6,370 bases of DNA, taken from contig JABABC010000003.1 in the NCBI GenBank assembly GCA_014238445.1, positions 1 to 6,370 of the forward strand, read 5' to 3'. The notes under the pieces were generated by a model that saw only the letters and a list, made by a program, of their open reading frames with translations, was not told where the DNA came from and did not search any database. The DNA comes from Coxiellaceae bacterium. GTDB lineage: Bacteria; Pseudomonadota; Gammaproteobacteria; Coxiellales; Coxiellaceae. Numbering within the stretch: the first letter of the stretch is position 1; every line of letters starts with the position of its first letter. Made by a program: the position numbers and the translations under genes. Positions 1-5,043 of this stretch are shown in pieces.

Positions 1-1
1 A

Positions 2-829
2 ACGCAGTGGTTTTATTGGGTGCCTAAAAAATGGTTGTCGCGATGTGTGGGGTGGTTTGCACGTTGTCGTTGTCGCCATCTCAGTCGTTTTTTGATTCGT
101 TGGTATGCCCATTATTTTAATGTGGTATTAGACGATGCGGTGTCATCGGATGTGTCCAGTTATGCCTCGCTCAATGATTTTTTTACTCGCGCTTTAAAGC
201 CGGGTGCACGTCCTATTGATTCACATCCGAATGCCTTTTGCTCGCCATGTGATGCTACATTGGGGCAGATTGGCCAACTATCTGGGGCAACCTTGGTTCA
301 GGCCAAAGGTCAGCATTACACGGTGGATGATTTGATCGGTCAGTTAGGTGAGGGCAGTGCGCCGTTTATTAATGGTTCGTTTGCGACGTTGTATTTATCG
401 CCCAAGGATTATCACCGTGTGCATGTTCCAATGGATTGTACGTTGACTCACATGCAGCATATACCGGGTGCATTATTTCCCGTGTTTCCTAAAGCGGTAG
501 AAACTGTTCCCAAGCTCTATACTCGTAATGAGCGTGTGGTGTTTTGGTTGGATACTGAAGGAGGTCCAATCGTCCTAGCCATGATTGGTGCATTGAATGT
601 GGGTAGCATTCATGTGACCGGTTATGGGACGGTGGGATCGACATCACAAGCAGCATCAGAGTGGCAACCCGCTGAGCCCTATGAGCTTAAAAAAGGTGAA
701 GAGTTGGCTTGGTTTAATATGGGCGGGTCGTGTGTGGTGGTGTGTGTGCCAGAGGATCAAGGCACATGGCATACTGCTTATGAGCCCGGTCAAACCGTTC
801 GAGTAGGACAAAATTTGCGAGATCACTAA
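2..829 (+). CDS. psd: Phosphatidylserine decarboxylase proenzyme, 5' end cut by window
   Basis: Converts phosphatidylserine to phosphatidylethanolamine at the inner membrane, the last step of PE synthesis. The family is made as a proenzyme that cleaves itself at a Gly-Ser bond, turning the Ser into the pyruvoyl cofactor. Numbering from the GTG at 20, I see LNDFFTRALKPGARPID (51-67), PCD with the catalytic-type Asp78, the signature LSPKDYHRVHVP (126-137) with His132 and His135, and the processing site MGGSC (234-238) with Ser237 as the pyruvoyl residue. Cleavage there would leave a short alpha chain of 33 residues; E. coli's is about twice as long. The frame is open to the window edge, and the codons before 20 (reading TQWFYW) continue the match to the E. 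coli N-terminus, so GTG 20 is probably an internal Val and the true start lies outside. The stop overlaps that of the convergent protease gene. Family identity is secure; only the start is uncertain. Confidence 0.95.
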   Translation, partial: TQWFYWVPKKWLSRCVGWFARCRCRHLSRFLIRWYAHYFNVVLDDAVSSDVSSYASLNDFFTRALKPGARPIDSHPNAFCSPCDATLGQIGQLSGATLVQAKGQHYTVDDLIGQLGEGSAPFINGSFATLYLSPKDYHRVHVPMDCTLTHMQHIPGALFPVFPKAVETVPKLYTRNERVVFWLDTEGGPIVLAMIGALNVGSIHVTGYGTVGSTSQAASEWQPAEPYELKKGEELAWFNMGGSCVVVCVPEDQGTWHTAYEPGQTVRVGQNLRDH

Positions 830-3393
830 CCAATAGTGACTGAGTCGTCGTGATAGAAAAACTCAAGCTCTACATTAAAAGTATCGCTGTCAAGAAATGT
901 GTCATCCATGGTGTCATAAACACTAACAGTCCATGTTCCTTCTAGTGATTCACCAAAGTGCTGCACTGACAAGGCGCTCCATGCGTCATAGTCTTGAGGG
1001 GTATCTGTGGTGGTAGCGAATAACAGTGTTGAGCTAAATGAGTCACCGCCTAATGTATGGGTTAGTGCAATCTCTAAATGTTCATCGCCACCAACATAAT
1101 TGATGGTTTCGATACTTAATTGCACTTGTTCTACAGTAAAATCGCTAGTATCAAACAATAAACTGTCACCATCGATATCGTTAGTAAAGCTACTGCCGGC
1201 GAATGTTTCAGTGATCAATGCGTGGTCACTGATCAGGTGCAATTCCGCTTGGGCTGCCTCTACAGCGCTCACTGCATCAATCAAACCAAACCCGTAATTG
1301 TGACTGGTGTCGATCCCAGCTAAGTTGGTGTCCCAGCTGCTATCAATCATGTCTATCATGAGAGAAGTGTTTGCAAAAATACTGAGATAATCCCTAAACG
1401 TCAGATCAGGGTTAACACTTCCCATTAAGGCGGCTATTCCGGCAGCAAACGGTGTGGCGCTGGAGGTGCCACCAAAGCTATCGGTGTAACTATTGTCTAT
1501 ATCAATGGTAGTAATGCCATGGTTCCCTCCATTGGAATAGGCGGCTGCAATGATATTGCTCCCGGGCTCGCTATACCAAGACGCCTCTCCCCAGTCGTTG
1601 ACTGCCGTAATCGATAGTGTAAATAGACTGCTGACGATAGGATCATAAGCGGATTGATCCAAGGAGCCGCCACCATTACCGCCGGCAAACAAGACGGTAT
1701 CACCATTAAGAGAAGCGTCTTCTGCACTGTCGATGATATAGTCCCACCAAACACCCTCTGGTATTCCTCCTGATCCATCTGATGGGCCCCAAGAGTTGGT
1801 GTAAATGGAGATGAATGGATCTATTTCAAAAAGATCGTTTTCATTATCGCTCAGTGACACAACCGCTGCACCAGGAGCAGTGCCAATGACGCCGAGTCCA
1901 TTACTACCAGTGGCGGCCACAACGCCTGCCACAGATGTAGCATGAGAACTCACAGAGGACCCCTCAGGGTGATTGCTCAGGATTGTTGTTGAGACGTTAT
2001 CAATCAGATCAACGTGTGATGCTTCAAAATAACCTTCAACCACACCCACCGTGACACCTTCACCCGTTGAGACCTGCCATGTGTCAATAATTTCTGCATT
2101 AAAGTAGTGCCATTGATCAGCGAGTAAAGGGTCGCTGCCAATAACAATACTGTCGTCATCTTCAGAGAGTTGCAGGTAAGGATTGCTCATCTCGCTTAAG
2201 CTGACTGTGAGTGTGTCGATATTATTCTCAGTGTGAACTATCATTCCATCCAGTGAAACCGTCAGATCATAACTCGACCCGCTGGCTGATAGAGATAGTT
2301 CGTAACTGTCATAAGGATACGCGCTTCCCCATAGCCAGTATTCTGATGGGTCTGATGAGGTTAATTCACTACTATAGTCGCTGCCATTAAATGATAGGGT
2401 GTAGCCACCAGTACCATTGATGGTATTTGTCGAGGCATAGAGTGACGTCGTTGGGTTGAATGCATATAACGCTGCCAGTGGTAGGGTCATCTCAACAGCA
2501 GTGAGTGCTGAGGAATCAAAGGTGGTGTGCGCAATGACTTGAGAGCTACCGGCCGTCACTGAAAAAGCTTGTAAACCAGTGTCATCACTCAATGTGATGA
2601 CAGCTGAATCAAATAGCGTTGTGTCTGAATTAAGAGTAAATGATAAGTTGCTTCCATCAATAGTGGGATTAACTGCAAAGATAGTACTGGGATCATCAAC
2701 GCTAATAGTTAAGTCAGACCCATTGTCGGTAAAGAAGTTTTCTATGGTGTACATGTTATTGCTGGTAGTTGCTTCTATGACGGCATAGTCTCTAAAAATA
2801 GAGGTTTCTTGATTCATGATGAGTGATGTGTCATTGTCACCATCGTCACCATCGTCACCATCGTCACCATCGTCACCATCGTCACCATCACCACCATCGT
2901 CACCATCCGGTATGACTGGCGCTGGAGCGGTCGTTGTCGTGTTATCTCCACTGCTGCTACCGCCTCCACCACCTGCCACAGCTGCAACGCCAATGCCCGC
3001 CGCACCCGCTAAGACGAGTAGTACGGTGCTACTCATACCGCCGCTTTCAGCACTTCCACTATTTTCAGTCATCGGTGTTTCTTCTTCGGTTTCATCGGCA
3101 GTTGTGTGAAGGTTGGGGTGCTTATCCATGGGTGTGAGTGCTGCATGGGCGAGTGGTGATGCCTGCAATGAGTCCATATTAGGGGTGGTTGCATTAGGAT
3201 TGTCGGTATCTGAGGGTGGTGTTGAATCGCTGGTGGGGTTGCTCTTTGCGGATGAGTGTTGAAAGAGCAGGTAAATACCCCAAGTAAAAAAAGTTAGATT
3301 AAACGGAGTCGATGAGGCTAAACCCCAGTGTTTTCGGTTCCTTCGAGTTAAATCCTGTGTTTTTGTGGTGACTCTCCTCATGACATTAATCAC
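826..3393 (-). CDS. Kexin/furin-type S8 serine protease with P domain, probably exported; catalytic Asp replaced by Glu
   Basis: 855 residues, numbered from the GTG at 3393; an ATG four codons in (3381) is an equally good start, and neither has a strong ribosome site. Order of parts: basic N-terminus with hydrophobic stretch 31-45; Ser/Thr/Asp-rich linker 46-120; second hydrophobic Ala/Gly segment 122-140 ending in GGGGGSSS; Asp/Gly repeat 163-186; cadherin/Ig-like beta region about 200-281; unassigned beta-rich region about 284-418; S8 catalytic domain about 421-715; P (proprotein convertase) domain about 728-848. Kexin-like marks are DPLLADQWHYFN, NSWGPSDG, GGNGGGS and GGTSSATP. The triad reads Glu453 (Asp in the family), His484 in HATSVAG, and Ser644, with oxyanion Asn573. 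Asp539 and Asp584 align with furin's S1 acidic residues, so cleavage after basic residues is inferred if it is active. No C-terminal beta-barrel, RTX repeats or LPXTG motif is visible. It may be a true protease with Glu as the acid, or a pseudoprotease. Confidence 0.9.
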   Translation of the reverse strand: MINVMRRVTTKTQDLTRRNRKHWGLASSTPFNLTFFTWGIYLLFQHSSAKSNPTSDSTPPSDTDNPNATTPNMDSLQASPLAHAALTPMDKHPNLHTTADETEEETPMTENSGSAESGGMSSTVLLVLAGAAGIGVAAVAGGGGGSSSGDNTTTTAPAPVIPDGDDGGDGDDGDDGDDGDDGDDGDNDTSLIMNQETSIFRDYAVIEATTSNNMYTIENFFTDNGSDLTISVDDPSTIFAVNPTIDGSNLSFTLNSDTTLFDSAVITLSDDTGLQAFSVTAGSSQVIAHTTFDSSALTAVEMTLPLAALYAFNPTTSLYASTNTINGTGGYTLSFNGSDYSSELTSSDPSEYWLWGSAYPYDSYELSLSASGSSYDLTVSLDGMIVHTENNIDTLTVSLSEMSNPYLQLSEDDDSIVIGSDPLLADQWHYFNAEIIDTWQVSTGEGVTVGVVEGYFEASHVDLIDNVSTTILSNHPEGSSVSSHATSVAGVVAATGSNGLGVIGTAPGAAVVSLSDNENDLFEIDPFISIYTNSWGPSDGSGGIPEGVWWDYIIDSAEDASLNGDTVLFAGGNGGGSLDQSAYDPIVSSLFTLSITAVNDWGEASWYSEPGSNIIAAAYSNGGNHGITTIDIDNSYTDSFGGTSSATPFAAGIAALMGSVNPDLTFRDYLSIFANTSLMIDMIDSSWDTNLAGIDTSHNYGFGLIDAVSAVEAAQAELHLISDHALITETFAGSSFTNDIDGDSLLFDTSDFTVEQVQLSIETINYVGGDEHLEIALTHTLGGDSFSSTLLFATTTDTPQDYDAWSALSVQHFGESLEGTWTVSVYDTMDDTFLDSDTFNVELEFFYHDDSVTIG
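2836..2907 (-). repeat. Tandem repeat, eight 9-base units coding Asp-Gly-Asp
   Basis: On the + strand the unit is GTCACCATC, head to tail eight times with no spacers. Seven copies are identical and the seventh unit (2890-2898) starts ACC instead of GTC. In the protease frame each unit reads GATGGTGAC, giving Asp-Gly-Asp triplets at residues 163-186, with one DGG variant. Because the unit is nine bases, gain or loss of copies keeps the reading frame and only changes the length of an acidic, flexible linker between the second hydrophobic segment and the beta-rich domains. Near-perfect identity suggests recent expansion by slippage. Ca2+ binding by such an Asp-rich tract is possible but is only an inference. 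Confidence 0.95.
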
Positions 3394-3409
3394 TCATTGT
3401 TGGTATAAT
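3380..3409 (+). promoter_or_regulatory. Sigma-70-type promoter for the nucleoside phosphorylase
   Basis: The -35 element ATGACA (3380-3385) matches TTGACA at five of six positions. After an 18-base spacer comes TGGTATAAT (3401-3409), a full consensus -10 with the extended TGn element. Initiation would be near 3416, leaving a leader of about 130 bases before the GTG at 3547. The -35 overlaps the candidate ATG start codon (3379-3381) of the opposite-strand protease gene, so the promoter reaches into that gene. No strong hairpin was found in the leader. Confidence 0.6.
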
Positions 3410-3418
3410 TTAATTATA
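3404..3418. promoter_or_regulatory. Perfect palindrome holding both divergent -10 boxes
   Basis: The sequence is TATAATT-T-AATTATA: two perfect 7-base inverted arms around a single T. The left arm supplies a consensus TATAAT for the + strand (3404-3409) and the right arm a consensus TATAAT for the - strand (3413-3418). It lies between the start codons of the divergent protease and nucleoside phosphorylase genes. As drawn, each predicted transcription start falls in or next to the other direction's -10 box, so the two promoters should compete for polymerase. It could also be a binding site for a dimeric regulator. The palindrome is seen directly; its role is inferred. Confidence 0.6.
3413..3418 (-). 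promoter_or_regulatory. -10 box for the protease gene
   Basis: On the - strand these bases read TATAAT. A start about seven bases downstream (near 3406) would give a leader of roughly 13 bases to the GTG at 3393 or 25 bases to the ATG at 3381; the latter is the more usual length. I could not find a good -35 element at 15-19 bases, so this may be a weak or activator-dependent promoter. Confidence 0.4.
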
Positions 3419-3531
3419 GATCATTTTTAACAGGTAATTATGGTGTTTTTTATAACTGATTGAATTTTAAGGTTATTTATTTTTTTATCCTGTATGCTGT
3501 TGGGGAAGATGGTCTCATTTCACTGGTTAAT

Positions 3532-3539
3532 GGGAGGGA
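3532..3539 (+). promoter_or_regulatory. Ribosome binding site that fixes the GTG start at 3547
   Basis: GGGAGGGA contains GGAGG about nine bases before the GTG at 3547. An in-frame TAA at 3544-3546 lies directly before that GTG, so no earlier start is possible in this frame. ATG triplets at 3530 and 3539 are in another frame. Confidence 0.75.
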
Positions 3540-3546
3540 TGATTAA

Positions 3547-4428
3547 GTGGCATCAACGATTCAAGAAACCGCGTTATTAACGAATACTGATGGTTCTATC
3601 TATCACTTAGATTTATTTCCAGATGACCTGGCCTCAATGATTATTTTGGTGGGTGATCCTGATCGAGTGCCACAGGTGTCACGGTATTTTGACCGTATTA
3701 CAGTTAAAAAATCCCATCGTGAATTTGTGACGCATACAGGGTGGTATCAAGGGCATCATTTGTCGGTCGTTTCTACCGGCATTGGCAGTGGCTGTGTCGA
3801 TATCGTAATGAATGAACTGGATGCGTTGGTGAATATTGATTTCAAGACACGCAGGGTGAAGGATAATCTGCGACAGTTAACGTTTTTACGATTAGGCACT
3901 TGCGGTGCTATTCACCCGAGCATACATCCTGGTGACATGATTGTGTCGCGTTATGCAGTCGGTATGGATGGTGTGTTTAATGCCTATGATATTCACGGTG
4001 AGTCAGTTGGTAAAGCATTGTTATCAGCGTTACAACCTACATTTCCAGAACATTTACAAAAAAGCCTTTATGTGGGTGTAGGTACACAGGATTTAGTGGA
4101 TCATTTATCATCATTAGGTCATGTTGGTATGACACTAACGTGTCCAAGCTTTTTTGGAGCACAATGTCGAGCATTACGCCTGCCACTCAGAACGCCAATG
4201 ATGATTGAGTCGTTGGCTGGTATCATCTTTAAAGACCACGCGTTTTATAATTTAGAAATGGAGACGGCATTGATTTTTGCTTTGGGCCAGGCGTTAGGTC
4301 ATCGTGTGAGTTCGGTGTGTGTGGCAGTGGTCAATCGTGTGACACAGGAGATTATTTCTGATATGCCAAACGCAATCGATACGATGATTGAGCAGAGTTT
4401 GCAGCGCTTAGTTGAGTACGTTCATTAA
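3547..4428 (+). CDS. Uridine phosphorylase-like nucleoside phosphorylase
   Basis: 293 residues, GTG start. A member of the NP-I nucleoside phosphorylase family, which splits a nucleoside with phosphate into base and ribose-1-phosphate in cytosolic salvage. Visible motifs are LVGDPDRV (34-41) and RLGTCG (115-120) for phosphate, STGIGSG (76-82), and NLEMET (235-240), whose Glu-Met-Glu binds ribose. FFGAQCR (202-208) has the Gln-x-Arg pattern that E. coli Udp uses to read uracil (QER), so uridine is the likeliest substrate. The closest family sequences I recall are the roughly 290-residue Bacteroidetes-type phosphorylases with a DGS-HL N-terminus and a longer insert (VNIDFKTRR, 95-103) than the roughly 250-residue Udp. 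The GTG start agrees with that N-terminus. It is divergent from the protease gene with a shared promoter region, and its stop lies 8 bases from that of the convergent small secreted gene. The family is sure; uridine specificity is moderately sure. Confidence 0.9.
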   Translation: MASTIQETALLTNTDGSIYHLDLFPDDLASMIILVGDPDRVPQVSRYFDRITVKKSHREFVTHTGWYQGHHLSVVSTGIGSGCVDIVMNELDALVNIDFKTRRVKDNLRQLTFLRLGTCGAIHPSIHPGDMIVSRYAVGMDGVFNAYDIHGESVGKALLSALQPTFPEHLQKSLYVGVGTQDLVDHLSSLGHVGMTLTCPSFFGAQCRALRLPLRTPMMIESLAGIIFKDHAFYNLEMETALIFALGQALGHRVSSVCVAVVNRVTQEIISDMPNAIDTMIEQSLQRLVEYVH

Positions 4429-4436
4429 TTGCCAGG

Positions 4437-4862
4437 CTAGAGTGGGAAGATACGTTTATCTATGTTCTGTCTATCAATCGTGCATTTTCTTGTATTGATG
4501 GGTGTATCCCATTTTATATAGGATGAACCGTATGCGCCTGTGTAAGACAGTACGCCTGAGATGTTAGCTGCGCCATTGGATGGTGCTAATTGCCATTGAA
4601 AGGTTGAGTAATTCACGCTGTTGTTACTGAATAGATGCCCTTGTTGTTGTGTAATAGTGATATTGACAGAGCAGGAATCTTGCTCGTTATTAAAAACGAC
4701 ACGGTTAATGTAGCGGTTATTATTAATAAATACGGTGACGCTTTGGTCAAGTGATTGATAGGTTGTGATAGCTTTTGTATTAGCATAGCTTAAGGAGCTG
4801 ATTATGCTAATGATGCTAGATAGCCCTGTTATCATTAACCAATGATAGTGCCGGTTTTTCAT
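4437..4862 (-). CDS. Small secreted protein of unknown function
   Basis: 141 residues from the ATG at 4862. I do not recognise a family. The N-terminus is a clear signal peptide: basic MKNRHYHW, a hydrophobic core of about 18 residues rich in Ile, Leu and Ser, then SYA-NT as a likely cleavage point near residue 27. The mature part, about 114 residues, is rich in Asn, Ser, Thr and Gln with alternating hydrophobic residues, suggesting beta structure. It has just two cysteines (Cys64 and Cys127), consistent with one disulfide in the periplasm or outside. An earlier in-frame ATG at 4877 would add MREDA, but its acidic residues spoil the signal peptide, and a good ribosome site sits before 4862. 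It has its own predicted promoter and is followed by the convergent phosphorylase stop, so it appears to be a single-gene unit. It could be a small secreted effector, inhibitor or envelope protein; nothing decides among these. Confidence 0.8.
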   Translation of the reverse strand: MKNRHYHWLMITGLSSIISIISSLSYANTKAITTYQSLDQSVTVFINNNRYINRVVFNNEQDSCSVNITITQQQGHLFSNNSVNYSTFQWQLAPSNGAANISGVLSYTGAYGSSYIKWDTPINTRKCTIDRQNIDKRIFPL

Positions 4863-4869
4863 CGCGTCT

Positions 4870-4875
4870 TCCCTC
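4870..4875 (-). promoter_or_regulatory. Ribosome binding site for the small secreted gene
   Basis: On the - strand these bases read GAGGGA, seven bases before the ATG at 4862-4860, a near-ideal Shine-Dalgarno placement. It favours the inner start. The outer ATG at 4877 has only a weaker GAAGG upstream. Confidence 0.6.
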
Positions 4876-4897
4876 ATCGTATTGCCTTCATGCTGTT

Positions 4898-4903
4898 ATT
4901 ATA
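4898..4903 (-). promoter_or_regulatory. -10 box for the small secreted gene
   Basis: A consensus TATAAT on the - strand. Initiation near 4891 would give a leader of about 28 bases to the favoured ATG at 4862. No convincing -35 was found at the usual distance, so the promoter assignment is tentative. Confidence 0.4.
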
Positions 4904-4987
4904 GACAATCTGAGTGCTTCTCGTGCGACTATTTTGTAAGCTGCTGATTTAAAACACGTCAGTGGGTGTGTTTAACGATGGGTGCAG

Positions 4988-5029
4988 GCGTATGGATTGC
5001 ATCTTATCTGAGTCAGCGCCTATGGATTG
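4988..5029. repeat. Pair of 12-base direct repeats, 30 bases apart
   Basis: GCGTATGGATTG (4988-4999) and GCCTATGGATTG (5018-5029) match at 11 of 12 positions with a start-to-start spacing of 30 bases, near three helical turns. They lie between the permease stop and the promoter of the small secreted gene, about 90-130 bases upstream of its -10 box. A regulator binding in tandem on one face of the helix is possible; chance is also possible. Confidence 0.5.
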
Positions 5030-5043
5030 AACGACACCTTGTT

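Noticed and set aside
20..22. GTG as the true psd start
   Set aside because: The frame is open to the left edge and the upstream codons continue the family's N-terminal similarity, with GTG falling at the residue before the conserved Pro-Lys; the gene is better treated as cut.
1497..1778. 93-codon - strand frame inside the protease
   Set aside because: It overlaps the conserved S8 domain in another frame and shows no recognisable protein.
2836..2907. CRISPR-like repeat array
   Set aside because: Units are 9 bases with no spacers and are in frame with a protein; this is a coding minisatellite.
2816..3109. Pro/Ser-rich 97-codon reading frame on the + strand
   Set aside because: It is the complement of the Asp/Gly repeat and poly-Gly region of the protease; the composition is an artefact of the repeat.
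3440..3463. Seven-codon leader ORF (MVFFITD) in the phosphorylase leader
   Set aside because: An AGG lies five bases upstream, but the ORF is very short, has no run of regulatory codons, and no attenuator hairpin follows.
3494..3580. 28-codon ORF overlapping the phosphorylase start
   Set aside because: It has no ribosome site before its first ATG and no recognisable product; the GGGAGGGA inside it serves the GTG at 3547.
4952..4973. Possible terminator after the permease (AAACAC / GTGTTT stem)
   Set aside because: The stem is only six mostly A-T pairs with a 10-base loop and no clean T-run; too weak to call.
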